In this document: piece by piece, positions 1 through 7,630 of the stretch
Layout of the letters: every line of letters starts with the position of its first letter
Position numbering within the stretch: the first letter of the stretch is position 1
NCBI GenBank assembly: GCA_964461025.1
Contig: CAYWSE010000031.1
Coordinates: 1-43,752, forward strand
Direction of reading: 5' to 3'
DNA from: JAHBVL01 sp964461025
GTDB taxonomy: Bacteria; Chloroflexota; Chloroflexia; Thermomicrobiales; UBA6265
DNA length: 43,752 bases
Program-made: the position numbers and the translations under genes
Notes under the pieces: generated by a model
Database searches by the model: none
What the model saw: only the letters and a program-made list of their open reading frames with translations
Told to the model about the DNA's origin: nothing

Positions 1-941
1 TACACCTCGTTCGCCGTTTCCTCGTCGCCCATCATGATCTCCAGCGCGGCCGGAGCAGGCAGGTTCATCGAGTCGATTTCGTTGTTCTGATAGAGGGTGA
101 AGAAGTTGTCTGGCGAGGTCAGCGTGCACTCCACCCGCGTGAAGTAAGCGGGCAATGTACCGGTGTACGCATCGTTGCGGCTGACCACCACGCGCTGGTC
201 GGCGGTCCACTCGGTGAGGATATACGGCCCGGAGGAAATCGCCGTCGCCGGGTCGGTGTTATAGAGCGGTCCATGCTCGGCCAGTCCGGCTGCCGACAGT
301 GGCAGGGAATAGAGCAGCATGGCGGGGAGATAGGGCGCCGGAGCGACTGTCTCGAACACCAGCTCATATTCGTTGGCGCCGAGATGCACGCCGATCTCTT
401 CGACCGGGACATCGCCTGCGATGGCCTCGTTCCAGTTGGCCAGAATGTTCTGGAAGTACCAGGTGAAGTCCCAGGCGAATGCCGGATCGGCGGCGTTCTG
501 GAATGTGGCCACCCAGTCATTCGCGGTTACCGGGTTGCCGTCCGACCAGGTCAGTCCTTCCCGAATCTTGAATGTCCAGGATTTGCCATCCTCTGAAGTC
601 TCCCACGACTCCGCCGCGGCGGCCTGGATTTCGAAGTTCTTGTCCAGCCGGATGAGTGGCTCGCTGGACAAGTCGGCGACGCCGCCTTCCGCCCGCTGAT
701 ACACCGCGGCATAGAAGTCGAGGACTTTGGCCAGCGCGGCATTTCCCGCCACCCTGTAAATCTGCTGCTCGGCAGGAGCGGCGCCCTCGGGCAGATCCTG
801 CAGGGAGGAAGAGAGTGCGGATTTCAGATGCGGCGAAGCCACGGCGTCGCCACGCAGCATCCCACCGCCAAACATGCCGAGCCCGGCGGCCATTGCCGTG
901 CCGCTGATGACCGTTCGGCGGTTGAACCGCTTGCTATCCAT
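1..941 (-). CDS. ABC transporter substrate-binding protein, family 5 (peptide/nickel type), partial
   Basis: Binding protein of a dipeptide/oligopeptide/nickel-type ABC importer, exported and facing the outside of the membrane. Reading inward from 941 the product starts MDSKRFNRRTVISG, with an RR pair before a hydrophobic stretch ending near AVAS, so it is probably a Tat-exported leader. The SBP_bac_5 style is clear in segments such as SWTFKIREGLTWSDGNPVTA and SGPYILTEW, which are typical of DppA/OppA/NikA proteins. The ATG at 941 is preceded by AGAGGAG at good spacing. The C-terminal part lies beyond the left edge, so only about 313 residues are visible. It is the third gene of the set, after two permeases on the same strand with a 116 bp gap. 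The ligand cannot be told from sequence; the family assignment is secure. Confidence 0.9.
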   Translation of the reverse strand, partial: MDSKRFNRRTVISGTAMAAGLGMFGGGMLRGDAVASPHLKSALSSSLQDLPEGAAPAEQQIYRVAGNAALAKVLDFYAAVYQRAEGGVADLSSEPLIRLDKNFEIQAAAAESWETSEDGKSWTFKIREGLTWSDGNPVTANDWVATFQNAADPAFAWDFTWYFQNILANWNEAIAGDVPVEEIGVHLGANEYELVFETVAPAPYLPAMLLYSLPLSAAGLAEHGPLYNTDPATAISSGPYILTEWTADQRVVVSRNDAYTGTLPAYFTRVECTLTSPDNFFTLYQNNEIDSMNLPAPAALEIMMGDEETANEV

Positions 942-1057
942 CGACTCCTCTTGTGTAGATGATTGGTTCGACACCGTCGTCTCCTCCGGTTGTGTGCAAC
1001 ACCGCGGAGCCGGACGTCGGCTTCGCACCCAATGTTGCGGCATTTTTCTTAACACCC

Positions 1058-1975
1058 TCAATTTTGGCGCGGATCGAGTGCATCGCGCAAACCATCGCCG
1101 ACAAAAGCAAATCCAAGCACCGCCAGGGCGATGGCAATCGTGGGGAAAACCCCCAGGTACCAATAGAGCTGAATCGATTGCCGGCTGTCCGCCACCATCT
1201 TGCCGAGACTCGGCGTCGGCTCATTGATGCCCAGTCCGAGAAAGCTCAACCCTGCCTCGGCGAAGATTGCCGCCGGGATCAGCAACGTGATGGCCACAAT
1301 CAGCGGCGGCACTGCATTCGGCAACAGATGCCTGAAGGCAATCTGGTGCTGCTTTGCGCCAATGCTGCGAGCCGCTTCGACGAACTCCCGCTCGCGCAAG
1401 GTCATGATTTGCGCTCTCGTCAGTCTGCACAGTCCAACCCAGGTTGTCACACCGATCACGAAGACCACGTTGAGCACCTGATTGCTGAAGACTGATTCGA
1501 GCACACCGCTGTTGACCACCGAAAGGAGGAAGATCGCAAAGAGCAATCCGGGGAAAGCGGTCATCACTTCGACGGCCCGAAGCACGACGAAGTCTGTTAA
1601 CCCGCCCCGCAATCCGGCGGCCAGGCCCAACGGTATGCCGATCACACAGGCAACCAGCGTCGCCAGAACACCCACAACGATTGACGTGCGAATGCCATAG
1701 ATCACGCGACTGAGGTAGTCACGACCAATCGCATCGGTGCCCATCGGGTATTCACGGCTGGGAAACTGATTGATGGCCATGAAATCCGCGGTGTTGTAGT
1801 GCGTCGGCGCAATCCACGGAGCGGTGAGCGCCACGAAGACGAGAATCACCACGATCGCCAGACCCACAAGCGCGAGCCGCTGCCGGCGAAAGCGTGAAAA
1901 CGCCAGATCAAAGTTTGTCCGGTACCTGCGTCCACTGGGAGACGCAGAAGCATCGTGGAGGTCGATCGTCGCCAC
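1058..1975 (-). CDS. ABC transporter permease, DppC/OppC-like
   Basis: Inner-membrane permease of the peptide/nickel ABC importer, paired with the DppB-like gene just upstream on the same strand. The protein has a cytoplasmic N-terminus, a first membrane segment (LALVGLAIVVILVFVALTA), the DppC-type region NQFPSREYPMGTDAIGRDYLSR, split here only by position, and the EAA coupling loop (EAARSIGAKQHQIAFRHLLP) that contacts the ATPases. I chose GTG at 1975 because GGAAGGA sits 9 nt upstream. A TTG at 1993 would add six residues and overlap the previous gene by 14 nt. About 305 residues, normal for the family. The ATPase subunits are not in this window and must lie elsewhere or left of the edge. 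Confidence 0.9.
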   Translation of the reverse strand: MATIDLHDASASPSGRRYRTNFDLAFSRFRRQRLALVGLAIVVILVFVALTAPWIAPTHYNTADFMAINQFPSREYPMGTDAIGRDYLSRVIYGIRTSIVVGVLATLVACVIGIPLGLAAGLRGGLTDFVVLRAVEVMTAFPGLLFAIFLLSVVNSGVLESVFSNQVLNVVFVIGVTTWVGLCRLTRAQIMTLREREFVEAARSIGAKQHQIAFRHLLPNAVPPLIVAITLLIPAAIFAEAGLSFLGLGINEPTPSLGKMVADSRQSIQLYWYLGVFPTIAIALAVLGFAFVGDGLRDALDPRQN

Positions 1976-1979
1976 AGCG

Positions 1980-2909
1980 CTAGTTCCTTCCAACCAGGCG
2001 AATGCGTGGATCGAGAACTGTGTAGAGGAGATCGGTGATCAGGTAGGTGATTCCCCACAGCGTGGCGATGAGCAGGGTCAGGGCGAGAATCATCGGATAG
2101 TCGCGACTAAGCGTGCTCGTGACAAAGTACGATCCAAGCCCAGGAATGCGGAAGATCGCTTCGATAAAGATCGAACCAGTCAAAATGTTGGGAATCTCAG
2201 GAAGCAGAACGGTCACCCAGGGGATCGCCGCGTTGCGGGCGACATGAGACGCCATGACCCGTTGTTCACTGAGCCCTTTGGCGCGAGCCGTGCGCACGTG
2301 GTCGGCACGCATAGTCTCGATAATCGAGAACCGGGTGTATCGCGCCACCAGGGCCATTGGAGCCAGCGAATAGGCGATCACCGGCATGATGTAACTTTTC
2401 CAGTTGTCCAGCCCACCGGAGGGAAGGACGTCCCAGCGGACGCTGAGCATCAGGATGAGCCACGTGCCGATGACCCAGCTGGGCACGGTCAGCCCGAGTG
2501 TGCTGGCAGTGGTCACCAGGTAGTCGATCCAGCTGTTTTGCCGCGTCGCGGCGATGAATCCGAGCAGCGTGCCAAGCCCATACGCCAGCACTAACGTAGG
2601 AACGCCAATGCGGATCGTCACTGGCCAGCGGTCGGCGATGAGATCGACAACCGATTCGGTGGGACGCTGGAAAGAGACTCCGAAGTCGCCTCGCAACGCA
2701 TGCGACATGTAATTGACATATTGGACAATGAGCGGTTTGTCGAGTCCGTATTTCTCCAGCTGGGCCTGGCGGGTCGCTTCGGGAAGACGCCGTTCCCCGA
2801 TGTCGAACGGACCTCCAGGCACGGCATGCATCAGGAAGAAGGCGATCAGGGAGACGACAAAGAGCACGAAAATCAGACTCAGGAGCCGTGCAAAGATATA
2901 GCCTGCCAA
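1980..2909 (-). CDS. ABC transporter permease, DppB/OppB-like
   Basis: First permease of the peptide/nickel importer, 309 residues, the usual length. The N-terminus carries the DppB hallmark hydrophobic helix followed by HAVPGGPFD, then multiple membrane segments. The EAA-type loop is DHVRTARAKGLSEQRVMASH. The start is a TTG at 2909 with GGAG six bases upstream. It heads the minus-strand transporter set: it ends 4 bp before the chosen DppC start, and the binding protein follows. No ATPase genes are visible. Upstream (2910-3200) there is only a repeat-rich spacer. The family call is firm and the substrate is unknown. Confidence 0.9.
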   Translation of the reverse strand: MAGYIFARLLSLIFVLFVVSLIAFFLMHAVPGGPFDIGERRLPEATRQAQLEKYGLDKPLIVQYVNYMSHALRGDFGVSFQRPTESVVDLIADRWPVTIRIGVPTLVLAYGLGTLLGFIAATRQNSWIDYLVTTASTLGLTVPSWVIGTWLILMLSVRWDVLPSGGLDNWKSYIMPVIAYSLAPMALVARYTRFSIIETMRADHVRTARAKGLSEQRVMASHVARNAAIPWVTVLLPEIPNILTGSIFIEAIFRIPGLGSYFVTSTLSRDYPMILALTLLIATLWGITYLITDLLYTVLDPRIRLVGRN

Positions 2910-3000
2910 CAGTCGCTCCGCAAGAAATGTCGTTCGGATATTGGTGCGCGGAGTTTAGCATGAAGGGCAGCAGGCAAATGTCCGACGTAGGTGGAGTCCC

Positions 3001-3058
3001 CCCCTCTCCCGCGGTCGGGAGAGACTCCCTTTCCGGCCGGAGAGGGCTTGGGGAGAGG
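3001..3058. repeat. Intergenic CCCTCTCCC/GGGAGAGG inverted-repeat element
   Basis: The stretch is built of short inverted arms: CTCTCCC with GGGAGAG around the GCGGTC loop, then a CCGGCCGG-centred stem, then a GGGGAGAGG end. It lies upstream of the DppB-like gene in the 291 bp non-coding gap 2910-3200. Elements of this CCCTCTCCC style are common dispersed intergenic repeats in environmental genomes; that comparison is from general knowledge. No gene is seen in the gap. Confidence 0.6.
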
Positions 3059-3093
3059 ATGCCGGAGTTGAGGGACATCAATGCAGCGGTGGC

Positions 3094-3146
3094 GCCCTGT
3101 GCCCACCGGTGGCCGAGCGAAACGGAGCGAACGCAGTGAAGCGACG
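3094..3146. repeat. Dispersed GC-rich intergenic repeat (copy 1 of the GGAGCG-type element)
   Basis: It holds a run of degenerate GGAGCGAACG-like units with the text GGCCGAGCGAAACGGAGCGA. A related run (GGTCGAACGGAGCGGAGG) sits at 4590-4630, so the window holds two diverged copies of one intergenic element. There is no coding signal. Confidence 0.45.
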
Positions 3147-3200
3147 TTCCGTGGAGCCACAACTGCGCGTGCTGGCTCCCACTCATGTGCTCGCCAGGTG

Positions 3201-3671
3201 CTATATGATCCACGGCCGGGTACGTTCGAACAGCTCCAGCGCCTCCTCCTGATCGGCATTCTCCACGGCGCCGGGACATCGGTTTCTGATCGCAGCCAGC
3301 GCGTCCTCTGCCGTCGCGCCGCGACGAATCAGCCACGCCGCCAGAATGGACCCGGTACGTCCCTGACCCTCAAGACAATGCACCGCGACTGCCCGCTGCA
3401 GGGCATGCTGCGCGTCGATGAATCCCAGCGCTTCGGCAAAATGAACCGGTTGAGGGGCGGTCATGTCCTGGACCGGTATGTGCAGCGACTCGATTCCCGC
3501 GTTGTCCAGCGCCCATGTGTCGAGAGGTGACTCGGTTAACGAGAGAAGCGCTGCGATTCCGAAGCGCCGCAGCGACTCCAAATCGGTCGCCAGATCGCCG
3601 TGACCACCCGGCCGGCTGCAGCCGGCCAGCGATTCTTCAACTATCCAGTAAAAACGTCGCATTTCCGGCAA
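3201..3671 (-). CDS. Dual-specificity / protein tyrosine phosphatase family protein
   Basis: Small cysteine-dependent phosphatase, 156 residues, similar in build to DUSP23-like and bacterial PTP-fold enzymes. The P-loop is VHCLEGQGRTGS: Cys99 is the nucleophile and Arg105 binds phosphate, in exact C-x5-R spacing. Asp69 in IPVQDMTAP is in the right place for the general acid. No signal peptide or membrane segment is seen, so it should act in the cytoplasm on phosphoprotein or another phospho-ester; the substrate is unknown. The start could be 3671 or the in-frame Met4. It stands alone, 92 bp downstream of the AIM24-type gene on the same strand, and may be co-transcribed with it. The family call is strong. 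Confidence 0.85.
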   Translation of the reverse strand: MPEMRRFYWIVEESLAGCSRPGGHGDLATDLESLRRFGIAALLSLTESPLDTWALDNAGIESLHIPVQDMTAPQPVHFAEALGFIDAQHALQRAVAVHCLEGQGRTGSILAAWLIRRGATAEDALAAIRNRCPGAVENADQEEALELFERTRPWII

Positions 3672-3763
3672 AGACTCCTGTCAGCCAGAGCCTATCACCG
3701 CGCCATATCGACTGCCCCCGGCCATCGGAGCAGGGCGGCATTGACCAAACTGATGAGAAGGGT

Positions 3764-4441
3764 CTAGTTCGACCGGTCAGTTGGAAGATTCGGGATCAGC
3801 CAGCCGAGGAAGCTCTGCTGACTGCGCGTTTGCAGATAGACCGATCCCGGCCCGGTGAAGTTCACCACGAATCCTTCTCCGCCGGCGATTGTCGACTTCC
3901 AGTTGCCGAACTTGCGAACGTTGTACTGCACGTGCGAATCAAAGGCCACAATGTGACCGGTGTCGATGATGTATTCCTGTCCAGCATTCAGGTCGACTTT
4001 GTGGATCGCGCCATAGGAGCTGATGACCAGCGTGCCGCTGCCCGCGCAGCGAAGCATGAACAACCCTTCGCCGCCGAAGAAGGTGCGCGCGCCGCCCCAG
4101 TCGGTGCTGACGTCGATATCCATCGTGCTCGCCATGTAGCTGCCCGATTGCACGATGAGATCTTCATTCTGCAGCTCCAGCACCATGACGTCACCCGGCA
4201 ACGCAGGGCCGAGCAGGATGTAACTCTGATTTGAAGTTGCCGTATATACGTTCTGGAAAAAGCTCTCTCCGCCGAGAACCGATCGCTTCAGCGACTTCAG
4301 CAGCCCGCCCGTGGCTTGCGTCTCGACTGTCAGATCGCTCATGGCGACCATCGCGCCACCCTCGACCCGCACCTTCTCGCCCTGACTGAGCGTGGCCCGG
4401 CATACCGCGAACGCCGGCTGGTAAAGAAGCTCTGTCTGCAT
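3764..4441 (-). CDS. AIM24 family protein (TIGR00266-like)
   Basis: Protein of 225 residues of the AIM24/TIGR00266 family, a Gly-rich, all-beta fold of unclear biochemical role. Diagnostic pieces are the early GGAMVAM segment, the ARTFFGGEGLFMLRCAG block and the late IAGGEGFVVNFTGPGSVYLQ block, followed by the usual QTRS segment. There is no signal peptide. The ATG at 4441 has AAAGGAT about 8 bases upstream. The phosphatase gene follows 92 bp downstream, so a two-gene unit is possible. The function should not be over-read: the family is widespread and poorly defined in bacteria. Confidence 0.9.
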   Translation of the reverse strand: MQTELLYQPAFAVCRATLSQGEKVRVEGGAMVAMSDLTVETQATGGLLKSLKRSVLGGESFFQNVYTATSNQSYILLGPALPGDVMVLELQNEDLIVQSGSYMASTMDIDVSTDWGGARTFFGGEGLFMLRCAGSGTLVISSYGAIHKVDLNAGQEYIIDTGHIVAFDSHVQYNVRKFGNWKSTIAGGEGFVVNFTGPGSVYLQTRSQQSFLGWLIPNLPTDRSN

Positions 4442-4560
4442 CCCGCTATCCTTTCATTGCCTGTTTTGCGCTGCGCTGATTACACAGCACATCCTACCCA
4501 ATTCGCCCATTGAGAGAACGAGGCGACTGCTGTCTGTGGGAGTAGCCAGCGATCTCCACA

Positions 4561-4660
4561 TTCGTAGGGGTAATGCCCCCGTGCTTACCCGTGGTCGAAC
4601 GGAGCGGAGGCACGGAGCGGAGTGAGACTACGGGGCCAGGGCATCGACAGGGGGGTCGAT
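4561..4660. repeat. Dispersed GC-rich intergenic repeat (copy 2, longer form)
   Basis: It begins with GTAGGGGTAATGCCCCCGTG, continues with the GGAGCGGAGG/GGAGCGGAGTGAGAC units also seen in diverged form at 3094-3146, and ends with a GTCGATGCG segment. The style matches dispersed intergenic repeats of environmental bacteria. It is not coding. Confidence 0.5.
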
Positions 4661-4688
4661 GCGCACGGTTCGGAGGACGGGACACGAG

Positions 4689-4721
4689 AACCGGGGTGGT
4701 TTCTCAAGAACCACCCCGGTT
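4689..4721 (-). terminator. Strong hairpin after the SH3b-M23 gene
   Basis: Perfect 13 bp stem (AACCGGGGTGGTT at 4689-4701 pairing with 4709-4721) with a 7 nt loop, 24 bp past the stop codon of the minus-strand peptidase gene. No clear U-tract follows on the minus strand, so it is a terminator or 3'-end stabiliser rather than a textbook intrinsic terminator. Confidence 0.65.
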
Positions 4722-4744
4722 GCCTGCCTATCGAAACTCAGGCG

Positions 4745-7030
4745 CTACAGATAATCCATCGGATCGACCGTCACGCCATTCTTCTGAACCATGAAGTGGA
4801 TGTGCGGTCCGGTCGAAAGCCCTGTGCTGCCGATCGGGCCGATCGTCTGTCCCTGGTTCACGGTCTGTCCGACGCTGACATACGGCATCGATTGCATATG
4901 CCCGTAATAGGTTGCCAGTCCGTTGCCATGATCGATCTTCACGTAGTATCCCAAACCGCAGTCACACCACCCGGATTCGACAACCGTTCCCGCTCCTGCA
5001 GCAAGAATCGGCGTGCCAAACGGTGCTGAAAGATCGATGCCATTGTGCACGCGACATCCCCACGCGGCGTTGTAGCTATAGAAGCTGAGACTGCTGCAGC
5101 CATAGTCTTGCGTGAAGGTGTACTTCGCGAGTGGGTAAATGAACGTGGCCGAACTTGCTGACGCCGCTGCTGCCGGAGCGGTGGCGACCACCAGGAACTC
5201 ACCCTTCACAAACCCCTGCACGGAGTTGCCGACAATGTAGTACCACGGCTCCGAATTGCGGTCGTAGAAGGGACCGTCAGTGATTTCGACGATGTCGCCG
5301 CCGCGGAACGTCCCGGTCAGCGTCCCATTGATGGTGGCGCCGTTGCGCACATTCGTCACGCCAGATGTGGTTGCCGAATCGCCAATCGCAAACGACGCGA
5401 CCGATGTGCCACTCGACGATGAACTGCTCGATGATGAACTCGACGACGAGCTGCTCGATGCGATCAGGAATCCGGCATAGGCATATGCCCGGATCGAGCC
5501 ATTGGTGACCAGATACCAGCCGTTCCCGGCGCTGTCATAGACGGGACCTTGCACCACGGATACCGTGGCGCCTTCCTTCAATGCCGCCAGCTGCTCCGAG
5601 CCTGCTTTCGGTTCCATGCGGAGACTGAGCCCACCGCCGGTGTCTGTCTGCACCGCAACGGTCTGGCCCTCGCTGAACTGAGGCGTATCGAAACCGAGAT
5701 TTCCACTCGCTGCCGAACTCGACGATGAAGCACTGGTCGATGTCGTGCCACTGGCGGCCAGGAAACCAGCAAACGCATATGCGCGTATCGCTCCATCGGT
5801 GACAAGGTACCAGCCGTTGCCGGCATCGTCGTTTACGGGACCCTGTACAACGCGCAGACTCGTGCCGTCCTTCAACGCCACGAGTTTCTCTGAGGTCAGG
5901 CTCGGTTCCATGCGCAGACTCAGCCCACCGCCGTCGTCGGTTTGCACGATGACCGTCTGACCTTCGCTGAATTGAGGCGTGCTGTAACCGAGATTTCCGC
6001 TCGAAGTAGACGTTGATGCTGACGAACCTGAGGACGCGGCGGAGCTACCGCCTGCCGTCAGGAATCCGGCGTAGGCATACGCACGAAGCGCGCCGTCAGT
6101 GACGAGATACCAGCCATTACCGGCGTCGTCGTAGACAGGACCCTGCACGATCGTCAGGGAGGCGCCATCCCGAGCTGCTGAAAGTTTCTCGGCGCCCGTC
6201 GATGGCTCGAGCCGCAACGCCAGCCCTCCGCCATCGTCGGTTTGCACGAGAACCGATTGCCCTTCGCCAAACTGTGGCGTTTCATGACCGAGAGTTCCTG
6301 AGGATGTCGACGTCGACGGTTCGCTCGATGTGCTGCTCGATGTTCCGGCAACGAGGAAACCGGCGTAGGCATATGCCCGCAGCGGTCCATTCGAGACGAG
6401 ATACCAGCCGTTGCCGGCATTGTCGGTATAGGGGCCGGCCACAATCGTCAGCGACGACCCATCAGCCGCCGCCGAGAGCTTCTCGGCGCTGGTGGAAGGT
6501 TCGAGACGCAGACTGAGTCCGCCCCCGTCATCGGTCTGTACGACAACCGTCTGACCTGTTGAGAAAGAAGGGGTGTCGTTTCCGAGATTGCCAGTCGATG
6601 CGGCTGCCGGGCTTTCGTCGGCCAATGCCGTTGTTGTGCTGGAACTGGAGGGCGCCAGGAATCCACCATAGGCAAACGCCCGAATCACGCCATTTGTGAC
6701 GAGATACCAGCCATTCCCGTACGCGTCGTAATACGGTCCATCGACAATCCGAACGATGGTCCCATCGCCAAGCGCGGAGAGTTTTTCTGAGTCGACGCTG
6801 GCATCGTATCGCAGGCTGAGGCCGCCACCGTCGTCTGTTTGGACAACAACCGACTGACCAGCGGAAAAACTGGGAGTGTCGTAGCCGAGATATCCTCCCG
6901 ACCCTTCCTGTGCTGAAGTAATGCCTGGAGCGAGTGCTCCGAGTGTGAGTGTGCCTGCCAACACAACGGCGCCTGCAAGCGCTCGCCAGCTCAAACGCCG
7001 GGCAGTGTGCGATGGGCGATCCACGCGCAC
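4745..7030 (-). CDS. Secreted SH3b-repeat protein with C-terminal M23 (LytM-type) metallopeptidase
   Basis: Predicted cell-wall-acting endopeptidase of about 761 residues. I start it at GTG 7030 because AGGAGG lies 10 nt upstream and the frame then opens with a signal peptide (RRLSWRALAGAVVLAG, cleavage near ITSAQ). An upstream ATG at 7243 would bury that signal. Five near-identical SH3b-like units of about 100 residues follow, each running LG-x-x-TP-x-F, VQTDDGGGLSLR, GNGWYLV, AYAGFL, and joined by Ser/Thr/Ala linkers. A sixth, diverged SH3 unit follows a run of about 17 serines. The C-terminal M23 domain keeps the zinc set: His662 and Asp666 in HNGID, and His743/His745 in PHIHF, with His711 in YYGHM. 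The repeats probably bind peptidoglycan or glycan. The gene is monocistronic and has its own hairpin. Confidence 0.92.
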   Translation of the reverse strand: MRVDRPSHTARRLSWRALAGAVVLAGTLTLGALAPGITSAQEGSGGYLGYDTPSFSAGQSVVVQTDDGGGLSLRYDASVDSEKLSALGDGTIVRIVDGPYYDAYGNGWYLVTNGVIRAFAYGGFLAPSSSSTTTALADESPAAASTGNLGNDTPSFSTGQTVVVQTDDGGGLSLRLEPSTSAEKLSAAADGSSLTIVAGPYTDNAGNGWYLVSNGPLRAYAYAGFLVAGTSSSTSSEPSTSTSSGTLGHETPQFGEGQSVLVQTDDGGGLALRLEPSTGAEKLSAARDGASLTIVQGPVYDDAGNGWYLVTDGALRAYAYAGFLTAGGSSAASSGSSASTSTSSGNLGYSTPQFSEGQTVIVQTDDGGGLSLRMEPSLTSEKLVALKDGTSLRVVQGPVNDDAGNGWYLVTDGAIRAYAFAGFLAASGTTSTSASSSSSAASGNLGFDTPQFSEGQTVAVQTDTGGGLSLRMEPKAGSEQLAALKEGATVSVVQGPVYDSAGNGWYLVTNGSIRAYAYAGFLIASSSSSSSSSSSSSSSSGTSVASFAIGDSATTSGVTNVRNGATINGTLTGTFRGGDIVEITDGPFYDRNSEPWYYIVGNSVQGFVKGEFLVVATAPAAAASASSATFIYPLAKYTFTQDYGCSSLSFYSYNAAWGCRVHNGIDLSAPFGTPILAAGAGTVVESGWCDCGLGYYVKIDHGNGLATYYGHMQSMPYVSVGQTVNQGQTIGPIGSTGLSTGPHIHFMVQKNGVTVDPMDYL
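4995..6900 (-). repeat. Tandem coding repeats: SH3b-like units of about 300 bp
   Basis: Inside the M23 gene, five units of about 98-101 codons each repeat the same order of motifs, from LGYDTPSF at the upstream end to LGFDTPQF, plus one diverged copy. Similarity is visible at DNA level too: the stretch for QTDDGGGLSLR recurs with few changes. Boundaries are approximate. Such arrays can expand or contract by recombination. Confidence 0.7.
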
Positions 7031-7630
7031 TATTCCCTTCCCTCCTGACAACCGGACCCCCGAGTTCGCGGGCCTCGAGTCCTGTGTCTTCTCCAACCCT
7101 GCGAAAACCTGCCGGGGTAGCGGGCGGGTGAGAAGCATCGTGAGGAGACAGATACCGTGCGGGATGTGATACAGCATACCCCAGCCACCGCGCTGCGTCC
7201 CCCACGCCTGCGCTTCGGCCTGTCTCTTTCCCGAAATCGGCATTCAATCGTTACCGCGGGGCCTCGATTTTGCGCGCCGGACTCAATGCCGGGTCGGGTT
7301 GCGCATGGCAAATCTGAGGTGGTGACGTTGAACGCCTGCCCCACCTTAGCAAAGCCGGTTCTGCTGGTTCAATGTGAACGTACGGCTTCTTTGCCCGCAG
7401 GCGAGAAAGCTGTGAATGGCAATCATGACAAAAATGACATGATTCTTCGCGATTCCTTGCCCTGGCGCCCACTGGAGCATGGTCAGTGGCTATAATCTGC
7501 TGAATCGGCGCGGCGCCGGTGTCCTTGCGCTCCCCAGTTGCCGCGATATGTTGGATCAAGCCGGTCCCACCTGACTGCCAGGCATGCGTCCTGACCGGGC
7601 GACCGTGTGAAGCGAAGGAAACTTGCCAGA
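7031..7630. other. 600 bp divergent spacer between SH3b-M23 and tig
   Basis: No convincing gene on either strand; short frames here lack ribosome binding sites and homology-like composition. It must hold the promoters for both divergent genes. A consensus -10 (TATAAT, 7491-7496) points toward tig. I looked for a c-di-AMP type riboswitch in front of the cell-wall peptidase and did not find the conserved blocks. Confidence 0.55.
7491..7496 (+). promoter_or_regulatory. Candidate -10 box (TATAAT) for tig
   Basis: A perfect TATAAT hexamer, 135 bp upstream of the chosen tig start. The matching -35 is poor at 17 nt spacing, and TG lies two rather than one base upstream, so it is only a candidate. 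Confidence 0.4.

Larger units (their letters stand above)
4442..4744. other. 303 bp non-coding spacer between AIM24-type and SH3b-M23 genes
   Basis: No convincing gene. It contains the promoter side of the AIM24-type gene (4442-4500), a dispersed GC-rich repeat (about 4561-4660) and the terminator of the SH3b-M23 gene (4689-4721). Confidence 0.6.

Noticed and set aside
5280..5480. Plus-strand frame with an Asp/Glu/Leu repeat opposite the poly-serine run
   Set aside because: Reverse reading of the serine codons of the M23 gene, not a gene.
4995..6900. Non-coding satellite array
   Set aside because: The repeats keep frame and encode SH3b units, so they are coding repeats.
7031..7250. Possible c-di-AMP (ydaO-type) riboswitch before the cell-wall peptidase gene
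   Set aside because: The position and gene type fit, but reading the minus strand I could not find the conserved GGGGAAC/GGGTGAA-like blocks or the matching stems.
7251..7559. Small minus-strand frame in the tig spacer
   Set aside because: No Shine-Dalgarno, no recognisable domain, Arg/Ala-rich composition typical of chance frames.
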